Shown: one piece after another, positions 21,848 through 30,740 of the stretch
Layout of the letters: the number at the start of each line of letters is the position of its first letter
Position numbering within the stretch: position 1 is the first letter of the stretch
Origin: Kolteria novifilia
GTDB lineage: Bacteria; Planctomycetota; Planctomycetia; Kolteriales; Kolteriaceae
Length of the DNA stretch: 64,000 bases
Reading direction: 5' to 3'
Assembly (NCBI GenBank): GCA_007748055.1
Contig: CP036279.1
Location: forward strand, 868,001-932,000
The notes under the pieces: generated by a model
What the model saw: the letters and a program-made list of their open reading frames with translations, nothing else
Told to the model about the DNA's origin: nothing
The model's database searches: none
Made by a program: the position numbers and the translations under genes

Positions 21848-24800
21848 CTACGGGGCTTTGACGGTCTTGCCGCGTAGGTACGCCAAGAGGTCGCGGAGTT
21901 CCTCGGGCGTCTTGACCAATCCCGCGGGCATCGGCGACGTCTTTTGAAGACGGCGGACCTCGATCTCGTCCTTGCGGATCGAGCGTCGGGTCGCGTTGGG
22001 GAGAAGGAGGTGGACGACCTCATCCTCTTCGCCGACGACCAGACCCGAAATCGGATCGCCGTCGGTGGTCACGATCATGGTCGAGCGGAAGAGGGGGGCG
22101 ACTTGCTTGTTGGGAGCGAGGATCGATTCCACCAGGTGGGCAACGGCGAAGCGGCGCCGCGCGTCGGCGAGGCTTGGAGCTCCCCCCGCCGCTTGATTCG
22201 GCAGGATGCCGTGGCACTTGACGCAACCGAGCCCATCGGCGCCGAAGAGCTTCCGGCCCCGTTCGGCATTGCCCTTGGCGGCCTCCTTGGCCCAATCGCG
22301 TCCGAGGAACGCCTCGAGGTTCTCGGGAGTCGACCCCGACGAGCGGAGACGTTCCGCGAGCGTGACTCCGCCCAGATTCTCCGGGAGGATCGCCGCCACT
22401 TGGCCCGTGGCCCGGTAGCGGATCAGCGCGTCACCGGGCGATGTCCCGTCGAGGCGAACGAGCAGATCGTTGCTTCCGGGCTGGAGGTCAAAACGTGTCA
22501 TGTCCTTGCCCGGCGGCAGGGCGACGCCGTTGAGCCACAACCGAAAGGTGCCGGGAACGTCGAGCTGGGCCTCGCTTCCTCCAAAGCTCGCCAGGCGGAA
22601 GTAGTGGTAACGCGTTCCTGGCGACCCGGACTCGCTCGCCGTCGGCTTCTTCGTGTCCATGACGCGCCATTGGTGGGAGCCGAAAGTTCCCGATAGGTCG
22701 ACGGGACCCGATTCGATCGACTTCAGGTGTTGGGCGTCGGCATCGCCGGAAGCGAAGGGGCCGATGGTCCAAACTTGGGGAACAGTCCGTTGGTCCAGCT
22801 TGGACATCCGCTCGTCCTCCCGCTGTTGACGCAGCCGCGCCATGAGGGAGTCGGTCTTCTCGTCGTGCAAGAGCGAAAGAAAGTACTCCGCTTGCGAGCG
22901 GACCGCGTTGTCGTCGTCCCGGAGACGCTCGGCGAGCAGATCACGAAGTTGGGTCGCCTCCTTTGTCTCCTTGATCCGGTTCCAATGGTCGGCGGTGGTG
23001 AAGCTGCCGATCCGGCCGTGTTCGAGGTTGTCGACCGTCCCGTCGGCGTAGTGAAGCGTTGTCTTGGCATCCCAAACGCTACCGCTTCGCGGGAGGTGCA
23101 CCGGAAAATCGTCCGGAAGCTTGGCGTCGTTGGCGGGCACGGTAAGGCGGAAGCCGGTGGCGAGAACGCCTGCGAGTCTACCGGGCACATCGGAGGCTTG
23201 GCAAAGCGAACGCAGCTCGTCGATCGTCGCTTGTTCGGCGCTCAGGAACGCGGCGGCCTGACGCAGGTAGCTATCCTGATCGCGGGCGGCCTCCTCCCAA
23301 AGAGATTGGGGCAATGGACCCGGACGGTCGAAGAGAGCGGTCATCGCGGCATGCTTGATCGCGGGATCGTCATCCTCAAGGGCGGCGATGAAGAGCTCTC
23401 TCGGCGTTTCGAGCTGGCTGAATTCACCAAGGGCCCGGATCGCTTGCAACCGCAGCGGGTCGGCAGGGTCTTGGGCGATCTTGGTGAGGGCACTCCTTGC
23501 CTCTTCGCTTCCGCTGGCGCCCACGAGCCAAACGAGGTGCGGCCGCGACGGGGAGGTCGCGTTCGATGTGGCGAGTCGGTCGATGGCGTTGTCGAGGAGG
23601 GTTCCTCCGCGTCGCAAGATCTCGACGTGGGCCCGTTGCCGGCGCCACCACGATTTGCTCTCCAGCTCGCCCCAAAGCCTGTCGGGATCGACGCTCGTGA
23701 TGTCGTAGGACTCAAAGGGATGGTCGGCGCGGTCGTTCTTGCGGGTGATCATGATGAGATCACTGGGATACTTCGGCGAGTAGGCGTTGCCCTTCATGTC
23801 GCTAATGGCGGCGAAGATCCGCCCGCCACGGCCGACGGTGACGCCGACGGGACGTGCCGTTCCTTCGCCGATGAGCAGCGGTTTTTGCTCGGCGGAGAAG
23901 CTGGCCCCCCGGCGGGCAAGCGGATAGCGGTCGATGCGCCGCTGGCCCCAACGGGCGACGAGCAGACTGTCGCGATACTCTTCGGGAAGAAACTCCTCGT
24001 GGTAGTAGCTCTGGCCGACTGGAACGGCGCGGCCCATGCCGTCGAACATCGTTCGCAGCAGATCGGCACGCTGGGGCGTCTTCACCGCCATCCAGCCGCG
24101 CGGCCAGAAGAAGTTCGCCTTCGGAGCGACGTGCAGTAAGCGTCCGGGAACGTAGTCCTTCGGATTGCTCTCGTGGTCGTTGTCGTTGGAGAAGAGGTTC
24201 CAGTCGCGATCGAACGCGAGCCCGCAACTTCCCCTAGTTCCTTGGGCGACGACCGCCAGCTCACTGCCGTCGGGTTGGCAGCGGTAGAAGGCTCCGGTGC
24301 CGGTGAAGGGAAAGACGCTCCCCTTCGGCTGAGTGTGGATCGTCCAGTGTCCCCAATGATCGGGCGGCGTCCGTCCAAGACCGTAGCGCAACAGCGGGTC
24401 GCCCGACGCGAAGTAGAGATTTCCCTCCGGCCCCCAGCCCAAGCCGTGGTAGGTAACGTGGAGGTCGACCGGCGTGCCCCAGATCAATCGCTTCGGCTGT
24501 GGGTGCTCCCGCTTGACGCGGGCGTCGGGGAAGACATAGAGGGCTCCGGGTGTCATGCAGTAGACATCGTCGCCGCGAATCTCGAGGTCGTTGATCCACG
24601 TGTCCGGAGGGAAACGGAAGAGGAGGTGGCGCGGATAATAGCCGCCGGTCTCGTTCGGCTCGTAGACGAAGAGAGCCTCGCGGCCACCCACGAAGAGACG
24701 GCCTTCGGCATCGGCGCGCAGGGACAGGAAGGATTCGTCCTTCGAGGAGTCGATCTTGACGATCTTCAGGTTTGGATCGTCGAGGTGGTACTTGAAGTTC

Positions 24801-27121
24801 GCCGAGGGAACGGGCTCGGTGGCGAGCTTGATCCGGGCGGGATGCGTGGTCGCCGAAGCGTCGGGAAAGAGTTTCTGGTCGAGGTTGTCGAAATGCCAAA
24901 GTCCCAGCGTCGCCGCGTCGGGTTCGAAGGGAGTCTCGGGCAGGGCGCCGATGGCTCGCGCGACGCTCGAGATTCGAACTTCGTCAAGCAAGCCGGCGCA
25001 GCCCATGCGCCCCGAGGCGAGCCGGCCGAAGGCGAGCGGACCGGGGACGCGTTTGCGATCGGTCGGTTCAACCGCTTGGTCCGCGACCTGCTTGCCGTCG
25101 ACGAAGAGACGGACGTGCTTCTCCTCCAAGATCATCGCGACATAGTGCCAGCGATTGTCACAGATGTTCGTCTTGCTGCGGGCGTGGTCCGGCGTCATCC
25201 CAGGGAGGTAGGCGGTCAGGAACCCGGTGCCCGGCATGGTGAAGAGTTCCCAGTGGGCGCCGGAGGCCTTCAGTTCCTGGGCGATCAGGATGTTGTAGCT
25301 TCGCTTGGCATCGATCTTGGCCCAGCACTCGACCGTCAGGGGCGACTCCGCGTAGCCGGGCAGTTGGTCGGCGGCGGCCGTGCTCGCCCTCGCATTGAGG
25401 GCCTTCCCGAACCGACCGTCGACAAGCGTCTCTTTCGAAGGCTCTGGTTTGGCCTTCGGCTCGGTCGACGCCGTTGACGCCACGGGAGTCAGCGGGCGAT
25501 CGGCCGCCCACGCGATGCCTCGGCCGATGAGCGTCGCCGGGCCGGGCAAGCGGATCGACTGTTCGGCATGACCCAGGACGGTCTGGAAGACACGACCCTC
25601 GCCATAGGGATAGACGAACGCCATCGGTTCGTGCTTGCCCGTCACCTCGGACCGGGCGGTCGCCAGCACCTCGATCGGCTCGGTTCCCTTTTGTCGGAAG
25701 TAGAGCTCGTCGATCGTCTCGAACGGTTTCATGCCTTGCGTGATCGGGTGGTTGGTCTCGTCGATCTCGACGAGAAACGAACCGTAGCGGTCGTGTCCGC
25801 TCCGGCCGGCGCCGGGGGAATGATCCCACACGCGGCGGCAGATCTTGCTTCGCCACTCGGGCCAATCCGACTTGTCGGCCCCTTGTAGCGAGAAGTGAAA
25901 CGCGCCGTTGGCGAAGTGGATGATGGCGAGCCCACCCCCCTCACGCAAGTACTTGGTGAAGTTGTCCTTGGCCGCCTGGCTGAGTCCGTGACGTTTCCAG
26001 TTGCAGTAGTTCATCACGACGACGTCGTAGGTCGAAAGATCGGGCCGGGCGAGGTCCTCGGGGTGTTCGGTGATCGTGACCTTCGCTCCCGGCGCGACGG
26101 CTCGCACCGCGTCCGCGAGGGCGGGGGTCGTCTCTTGCCACTTGTGAGAGGGGTGCTGATGACCGGTGACGATCAGCACGTCGATCGGCTCGACATCGCC
26201 GGAGCCGGTATCGTCGCCCGAGAGGGCTCGCTCGATCTCCTCATGCGAGAGGTAGGGAGCGTCGACGCCGCGCTCGGGGACCTCCACCCCGGCGGTCCAG
26301 GCGATGGCGTTGAGGATCATCTTGCGAAAGTGTTCGTTCTTCCAGTTGGCGTAGAAGTGCCCAGCGGTCGTGCCGAAGCCGCGTCCGCGCTGGGGACGCT
26401 CGACCGCCCAAGCGACCACACCGCCATTGGGCCGGGGGCCGGAGAGTTCGGGGACGATCCAGATCGGTTTCAGACGCGGGTCGCTCTCGCGAAAGCGGAT
26501 GTTGTAGTAGAACTCGTCCTTCATGCGGAAGGGTGTCAAGCCGCGTGAGATCGGATGGTCGGGGGAACCGAGTTCGACGTCGGTCGAGAGGGTCTTGATC
26601 GCCGAGTACCATTGGCGCTTGCCGTCCTCTCCCTGCCAGTCGAAGTAGCCTCCGGTCCAGTCGAGGACCTGGTCGGCGGCGCTATCGGGAGCGAAGGTCG
26701 AGAAGTGAAACGTGAGGAAGCCGCAACCGCGATCGATCTGCGTCTTGATGAACTTCATACGCTCGGCCGAGCGGAGAAAGGGGGCCTCCTCGTACTTGTC
26801 GCCGTCGCGCCCGTCGGAGATCACCATGATCGTGTCGGCATCCTCGAGCGTGCTGGGATCCTTGGGCCAGCCATGGAGGTGGAACTCGGTCTCGACCTGG
26901 TCGCTAATGGTCGAGCGGTCGAGCATGACCTTGAGCAGCCGAGCGGACCAGGGATAGTCGTGGATGCCGTTGCCCTCGGGGCCGTGGCTCTTCTTGCCGG
27001 CAATGATCACGACCTTCTTGCGGTCGGTTGCGTTCTTGTCGGCAGTCGCCGCTTGCGTCATGCCGCCGAGGATCAGGGCCACGATGATGGGAAGGCTTCG
27101 AGACAATGGAGAACTCCTCAC
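21848..27121 (-). CDS. Giant ThuA / LamG / propeller / HEAT / CxxCH heme-binding secreted protein
   Basis: The protein has 1757 residues with an N-terminal signal peptide (~1-27). The order appears to be: ThuA-like domain 1 (~30-280; KVVIIAGKKSHGPEGNGIHD); ThuA-like domain 2 (~310-560; DVLIVTGHQHPSHKW, NYCNWKRHGLS); LamG/concanavalin-like module (~580-750; LTVECWAKIDAKRS); beta-propeller of the PVC membrane-bound dehydrogenase type (~780-1150; GLGWGPEGNLYFASGDP); HEAT-like helices (~1170-1330); a beta domain; and a C-terminal planctomycete c-type heme domain, GCVKCH with Cys1633, Cys1636 and His1637. Related proteins are frequent in planctomycetes and probably oxidise sugars extracytoplasmically. 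The enzyme activity is inferred, not shown. Confidence 0.92.
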   Translation of the reverse strand: MRSSPLSRSLPIIVALILGGMTQAATADKNATDRKKVVIIAGKKSHGPEGNGIHDYPWSARLLKVMLDRSTISDQVETEFHLHGWPKDPSTLEDADTIMVISDGRDGDKYEEAPFLRSAERMKFIKTQIDRGCGFLTFHFSTFAPDSAADQVLDWTGGYFDWQGEDGKRQWYSAIKTLSTDVELGSPDHPISRGLTPFRMKDEFYYNIRFRESDPRLKPIWIVPELSGPRPNGGVVAWAVERPQRGRGFGTTAGHFYANWKNEHFRKMILNAIAWTAGVEVPERGVDAPYLSHEEIERALSGDDTGSGDVEPIDVLIVTGHQHPSHKWQETTPALADAVRAVAPGAKVTITEHPEDLARPDLSTYDVVVMNYCNWKRHGLSQAAKDNFTKYLREGGGLAIIHFANGAFHFSLQGADKSDWPEWRSKICRRVWDHSPGAGRSGHDRYGSFLVEIDETNHPITQGMKPFETIDELYFRQKGTEPIEVLATARSEVTGKHEPMAFVYPYGEGRVFQTVLGHAEQSIRLPGPATLIGRGIAWAADRPLTPVASTASTEPKAKPEPSKETLVDGRFGKALNARASTAAADQLPGYAESPLTVECWAKIDAKRSYNILIAQELKASGAHWELFTMPGTGFLTAYLPGMTPDHARSKTNICDNRWHYVAMILEEKHVRLFVDGKQVADQAVEPTDRKRVPGPLAFGRLASGRMGCAGLLDEVRISSVARAIGALPETPFEPDAATLGLWHFDNLDQKLFPDASATTHPARIKLATEPVPSANFKYHLDDPNLKIVKIDSSKDESFLSLRADAEGRLFVGGREALFVYEPNETGGYYPRHLLFRFPPDTWINDLEIRGDDVYCMTPGALYVFPDARVKREHPQPKRLIWGTPVDLHVTYHGLGWGPEGNLYFASGDPLLRYGLGRTPPDHWGHWTIHTQPKGSVFPFTGTGAFYRCQPDGSELAVVAQGTRGSCGLAFDRDWNLFSNDNDHESNPKDYVPGRLLHVAPKANFFWPRGWMAVKTPQRADLLRTMFDGMGRAVPVGQSYYHEEFLPEEYRDSLLVARWGQRRIDRYPLARRGASFSAEQKPLLIGEGTARPVGVTVGRGGRIFAAISDMKGNAYSPKYPSDLIMITRKNDRADHPFESYDITSVDPDRLWGELESKSWWRRQRAHVEILRRGGTLLDNAIDRLATSNATSPSRPHLVWLVGASGSEEARSALTKIAQDPADPLRLQAIRALGEFSQLETPRELFIAALEDDDPAIKHAAMTALFDRPGPLPQSLWEEAARDQDSYLRQAAAFLSAEQATIDELRSLCQASDVPGRLAGVLATGFRLTVPANDAKLPDDFPVHLPRSGSVWDAKTTLHYADGTVDNLEHGRIGSFTTADHWNRIKETKEATQLRDLLAERLRDDDNAVRSQAEYFLSLLHDEKTDSLMARLRQQREDERMSKLDQRTVPQVWTIGPFASGDADAQHLKSIESGPVDLSGTFGSHQWRVMDTKKPTASESGSPGTRYHYFRLASFGGSEAQLDVPGTFRLWLNGVALPPGKDMTRFDLQPGSNDLLVRLDGTSPGDALIRYRATGQVAAILPENLGGVTLAERLRSSGSTPENLEAFLGRDWAKEAAKGNAERGRKLFGADGLGCVKCHGILPNQAAGGAPSLADARRRFAVAHLVESILAPNKQVAPLFRSTMIVTTDGDPISGLVVGEEDEVVHLLLPNATRRSIRKDEIEVRRLQKTSPMPAGLVKTPEELRDLLAYLRGKTVKAP

Positions 27122-27196
27122 TTCGGGGCCATCGCCCTTTCTAGTGTTGTTTCACCGTCCACGTCGCGCGGCGCTGATTCCCCTCACGCCTCGTCC

Positions 27197-27227
27197 CTGG
27201 CTGGCGAGCAGCCAGTGGCACCTCAAG
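27197..27227. repeat. Dispersed palindrome, family B
   Basis: CTGGCTG (27197-27203) and CAGCCAG (27209-27215) pair around a 5-base loop and are followed by TGGCACCTCAAG. The layout matches the copy at 8774. Confidence 0.45.
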
Positions 27228-27341
27228 AGCGATGAGGAGCAAAGCACCAAGTACGTCCGCTGCTGTTCGAATCCGCGAGCACGCCACCGAGCGATCCCGT
27301 CGATGCGTTCGGTGTCGCGTCCCGCGCCGCTTGGGGGGCGA

Positions 27342-28040
27342 TCACGATCGCTCCTTGGTTTCCGCTTGATGATCGACGACGTCTTGCAGGACCGAGTCGA
27401 GTCGGGAGGCGATGTGCTCGACCATCGCGCGCCGCGCGGCGGCGGGCTTCCGGCTCTTGATCGCCTCGAGGATCTTCAGGTGCTCCGCGAAGGCTTGCTC
27501 GAGGTTCTCGCGCGTGCCACTCATGCGGCAGAAGCTGCGTACGAGCAGACGATAGCGGCCGATGTCGGCGCGGAGCCGTTCGTTGCCGCTGGCGCCGGCG
27601 ATGACGTCGTGGAACGTGAGGTCGAAGGCGAGCGCGCGTTCGGTCCAGTCGAGTCGCTTGCGGCCGGCGTCGAGATCCTGGGCTCGAGCTTCGAGGTCGT
27701 CGAGCGCCTCCCGCGGCATTCGTCGGGCAGCGGCCTCGGCGGCGGCTCCCTCGAGGATCTGCCTCATCTGATAGATCTGACTGATTTCATCGCGAGAGAC
27801 CTCGACGATACGGGCCTGCTTGCCGGTGGAGGCCTCGATGAGCCCATCGTTCTCGAGTCGCCGGAGGGCCTCGATGACGGGGGTGCGGCTGACGTTGAGT
27901 TTCTCGGCGAGAGCGACGGCGCTGATCTTGGTGCCGCCGGCGAGTTGGCCGCCGCAGATGGCTTCCAGGAGGGTCTCGTAGACCTCCTCGGCCAGCGAGG
28001 TGCGCCGGATGGGCGAGGCGAGTTCTTCCAGGCTGGTCAT
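27342..28040 (-). CDS. GntR-family transcriptional regulator (FadR/FCD subfamily)
   Basis: I start at ATG 28040 (MTSLEELA, 232 residues) because GGAG lies 6-12 bases upstream. The frame extends 14 codons further, but that part looks random. An N-terminal winged helix-turn-helix is clear (TSLAEEVYETLLEAI, ISAVALAEKLNVSRTPVIEALRRLENDGL, ~10-75). It is followed by an all-helical FCD ligand domain (~85-225; MRQILEGAAAEAAARR, LTFHDVIAGASGNERL, FAEHLKILEAI, ARRAMVEHI). Such regulators bind short palindromes and respond to small acids. Two palindromes lie between this gene and the divergent operon starting at 28271, so that operon and the gene itself are the likely targets. Confidence 0.92.
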   Translation of the reverse strand: MTSLEELASPIRRTSLAEEVYETLLEAICGGQLAGGTKISAVALAEKLNVSRTPVIEALRRLENDGLIEASTGKQARIVEVSRDEISQIYQMRQILEGAAAEAAARRMPREALDDLEARAQDLDAGRKRLDWTERALAFDLTFHDVIAGASGNERLRADIGRYRLLVRSFCRMSGTRENLEQAFAEHLKILEAIKSRKPAAARRAMVEHIASRLDSVLQDVVDHQAETKERS

Positions 28041-28122
28041 GGATTGGCTCCGGACATCGGGGGCGTTCCCTGGTCGAAACATTCTTGACCGAGGGAGAGG
28101 GCCCCATTAGGATGTCTTCATT

Positions 28123-28156
28123 CAGCATGCTGTGTTCTGCATGCAGAATGCAATTC
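28123..28156. promoter_or_regulatory. Palindromic operator candidates between the GntR gene and the divergent operon
   Basis: CAGCATGCTG (28123-28132) and TTCTGCATGCAGAA (28135-28148) are both perfect palindromes sharing the GCATGC core, with centres 14 bases apart. A third imperfect one, GAAT-GCA-ATTC, overlaps at 28146-28156. The stretch is markedly AT-richer than the flanks. This is the expected place and form for an operator of the adjacent GntR regulator. Binding is inferred. Confidence 0.5.
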
Positions 28157-28270
28157 TAGTCTGTTGGGGACTCTTGGGCAAGGGCGGCTTTCGCCGATCG
28201 CGGCCCACGCCCGAGAGAGGTACACGACAAGCGGCCCGTTCCGTGGCCGCGGGCCTTCGGGGGAAGCGAC

Positions 28271-29257
28271 ATGTCCGTCTTGCGAACAAGCGTCTCCGGT
28301 GCGCGCGGGCGACCGGCCTTCACGCTCGTCGAGTTGTTGGTGGTGATCGCGATCATCGGAACTCTGGTGGCCCTCCTGCTGCCCGCGGTGCAGCAGGCGC
28401 GCGAGGCGGCTCGTCGGACGCAGTGCCAGAACAAGCTCAAGCAGCTTGGGGTCGCCCTTCACGCCTATCACGAGTCGCACCGTTTCTTTCCGCCGGGGAC
28501 GATCACCGATGGAAGTGGGTCGCCCTCGAACGTGATCTGCAACATTCACAAGGACAGCGATGCCGCGACTCGGGCGCGGGCGCCGTGGGCGGTGATGATC
28601 TTGCCCTACCTGGACGATCAGGCTCTCTACGATCGCTTCAACTTCGACGGTCGGTTTCTCGCGTATGCCGATTGCGGCGGAACCCAGGCCGTCGAGAACT
28701 ATGACGTGCAGTTTCAGCGAAACAGTTCCTTCGAATGCCCCAGCGATCCGCTGATTCACGTCGGGCGGGCGCGCTCGACCTACTTCGGGGTGATGGGGGG
28801 AGGCAACGATCGGCGATGCACGACGACCTCGACCCGCCGTCACTGGACCAGTGGCATCTTCTGGAACAACTCCAAGGTCGGCCTCAGTCAGATCACCGAC
28901 GGCTCGGCGAATGTCTTCATGATCGGCGAGAGCAAGTACCAGCCGATGGGGGTCGGCAATCCGGCGCTCGGGTGCGATGGGAGCTGGGCCGGCTCGGTCT
29001 ACGCGCGGGCTTCGAACCACGGGCAAGCGGCGACGCTTGCCGGCGCGGAGATTCCCATCAACAGCGTCACCGACGACGTCGCGACCAACAACCTCTTTGT
29101 GCAGCAGAGCCGGCTCTTCGGAAGTCATCACCCGGGGGGATGCCACTTCACGATGGCCGACGGCTCGGTCCACTTCGTCACCGAGGGGATCGACTTGACG
29201 CTGTACCAGACGCTCGCGGTGCGCGACGACAGCGCTCCGCTCGAAACCAACTTCTGA
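28271..29257 (+). CDS. DUF1559 prepilin-like (type II secretion/pseudopilin-type) protein
   Basis: The 328-residue protein starts at ATG 28271, after GGGGGAAG. A short basic leader ends at ...GRPA, followed by the class III prepilin signal FTLVELLVVIAIIGTLVALL with Glu at +5. The residue before the cleavage site is Ala instead of the usual Gly. Then comes the planctomycete-typical LLPAVQQAREAARRTQCQNKLKQLG helix. The C-terminal DUF1559 domain closes with HHPGGCHFTMADGSVHF, the conserved H-x9-DG feature. Planctomycetes encode dozens of these proteins; roles in surface appendages or secretion are suspected but unproven. It is the first gene of an operon divergent from the GntR regulator. Confidence 0.95.
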   Translation: MSVLRTSVSGARGRPAFTLVELLVVIAIIGTLVALLLPAVQQAREAARRTQCQNKLKQLGVALHAYHESHRFFPPGTITDGSGSPSNVICNIHKDSDAATRARAPWAVMILPYLDDQALYDRFNFDGRFLAYADCGGTQAVENYDVQFQRNSSFECPSDPLIHVGRARSTYFGVMGGGNDRRCTTTSTRRHWTSGIFWNNSKVGLSQITDGSANVFMIGESKYQPMGVGNPALGCDGSWAGSVYARASNHGQAATLAGAEIPINSVTDDVATNNLFVQQSRLFGSHHPGGCHFTMADGSVHFVTEGIDLTLYQTLAVRDDSAPLETNF

Positions 29258-29269
29258 AGGAGCGGCGAC

Positions 29270-29740
29270 ATGGTTGCTGACGTGATCGGATGGGGTCGCC
29301 GTTTCGGTGGGATGGTCGTGGCGATCGGAGTGGTCGGCTTGGCCGGTTGTGGGGAGAAGGGGCCGCCGCGCTATCGCCTGGAGGGGACGGTAACACTCGA
29401 TGGGGCCGCGGTGCCGGCGGGCGAGGTGCTCCTCCAGCCCGACGTGTCTCGAGGGAATAGCGGGCCGGCATCGCTGGCGAAGATCGAGAACGGATCGTAT
29501 CGAACCGAGCAAGCGGCCGGCGTTCTCGGCGGGCCCTACTTGTTGACGGTGACCGGCTATCGTCCCGAGGCGGCGTCGGGTGGTTTGGACGATGGGCCGC
29601 CGCTGCAGGAGATGCTTGTCGACGGCTACCGGCTCTCGGTCGAGTTGCCGCGCGAGGCATCGCGCCTCGACGTGACGATTTCGAAGGAAGAAGCGGCGAC
29701 GGGGAATTCCAGAGGCGGTCGACGCAAGGGGCGCTCGTAG
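29270..29740 (+). CDS. Lipoprotein with carboxypeptidase-regulatory-like fold, unknown function
   Basis: This 156-residue protein starts 12 bases after the DUF1559 gene, with GAAGGAG as ribosome site. A hydrophobic stretch ends in the lipobox VVGLAGC, with Cys27 as the lipidation site. The mature part, YRLEGTVTLDGAAVPAGEVLLQPD to YLLTVTGYRPE, looks like a transthyretin/CarboxypepD_reg beta-sandwich. Small lipoproteins of this kind very often follow DUF1559 genes in planctomycetes, which supports a joint function. The C-terminus is basic (RGGRRKGRS). No enzymatic residues are evident. Confidence 0.8.
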   Translation: MVADVIGWGRRFGGMVVAIGVVGLAGCGEKGPPRYRLEGTVTLDGAAVPAGEVLLQPDVSRGNSGPASLAKIENGSYRTEQAAGVLGGPYLLTVTGYRPEAASGGLDDGPPLQEMLVDGYRLSVELPREASRLDVTISKEEAATGNSRGGRRKGRS

Positions 29741-29762
29741 TCCGTGGGCCCAGGAGTGTTGC

Positions 29763-30740
29763 ATGACGCAAACGAACGAGCCATCGGTTTCAGGAGCGGG
29801 CGACGAGTCGCCCGTGGCGGGAGGAGACGGCCTCGGCATTGTCGAGCAGCGCGTGGCTGTCGGCGATTGCGAGATCAGCGTCGCGCGGACCTCGGGCGAC
29901 GCGCCCCCGCTGGTGATGCTGCATGGAGTGACCAGGTGTTGGCAGTCCTTCCTGCCGTTGATTCCCGCGTTGGCCTCGCGGTGGCGGGTTCACGCGCTGG
30001 ACTTTCGCGGCCATGGGGCTTCCGATCGGGTTCCCGGCGGCTACCGGGTCGTCGACTACGTGCCCGATGTCGTTAGCTACTTGCGGGAGTCGCTCGACCA
30101 ACCGGTCGTGCTGTACGGTCACTCCCTCGGCGCGATGGTGGCGGCGGCGGTGGCGGCCGCTTGCCGTGATCGCGTGCGCGGCCTCATCATGGAGGATCCC
30201 CCATTCGACGCGATGGGGAGCCGCATTGGGCAGTCGCGACCGCACGGCTTCTTCGCGAGCCTCTATCCCCTTGCCGGTTCGGAGGCTACCCTGCGAGAGG
30301 TGGCCGCGTCGCTGGCGGAGATCAACCTGTGCGATCCAGGCTCCGACGTCTCGGTGCGACTCGGCGACGTGCGCAGCTCGACCTCGCTGCGTCTGAGTGC
30401 CTGGGGGCTGTCGCGCCTCGACCCGACGGTGCTCGATCCGATCGTCCAAGGACGTTGGCTCGACGGACTGGTATGGCGGTCGATGCTCGAACGTGTCGAC
30501 TGTCCGACGCTGCTGTTTCAGGCCGATCCCGACGCTGGCGGGATGTTGGCCGACGATAACCGCTCCGACGCCGAGGAACTCATCGGGGACTTGTCGCTGG
30601 TGCCGTTTCCCGAATCGGACCACTTGCTGCACTGGGGTCGCACCCAGGACATCGTGAATCACACGCTCGCCTTTCTCGAGACGGTCCCGCGGGTGCCAAC
30701 CTCGAGTCCCTGCTCCCTCCAACAAGGAACCAGCCGATGA
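29763..30740 (+). CDS. Cytoplasmic alpha/beta-fold hydrolase
   Basis: The protein has 325 residues and no signal peptide. PLVMLHGVTRCWQSFLPLIP (~49-68) is the HG oxyanion motif. LDFRGHGASD (~79-88) and the nucleophile elbow GHSLGA with Ser121 are typical of the MhpC/haloalkane-dehalogenase-like group. A C-terminal Asp (LFQADPDAGG) and His (FPESDHLLHW) complete the triad. The substrate cannot be read. It is the third gene of the operon, and its TGA overlaps the ATG of the amidohydrolase gene, so the two products are probably made together and may act in sequence on an ester or amide substrate. Confidence 0.88.
   Translation: MTQTNEPSVSGAGDESPVAGGDGLGIVEQRVAVGDCEISVARTSGDAPPLVMLHGVTRCWQSFLPLIPALASRWRVHALDFRGHGASDRVPGGYRVVDYVPDVVSYLRESLDQPVVLYGHSLGAMVAAAVAAACRDRVRGLIMEDPPFDAMGSRIGQSRPHGFFASLYPLAGSEATLREVAASLAEINLCDPGSDVSVRLGDVRSSTSLRLSAWGLSRLDPTVLDPIVQGRWLDGLVWRSMLERVDCPTLLFQADPDAGGMLADDNRSDAEELIGDLSLVPFPESDHLLHWGRTQDIVNHTLAFLETVPRVPTSSPCSLQQGTSR

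Noticed and set aside
27255-27290. Possible tRNA T-arm (GTTCGAATCC)
   Set aside because: The flanking bases do not form a T stem, and no D or anticodon arm is found upstream.
28118-29839. 573-residue minus-strand frame
   Set aside because: It is antisense to the DUF1559 and lipoprotein genes, which have clear motifs and ribosome sites.
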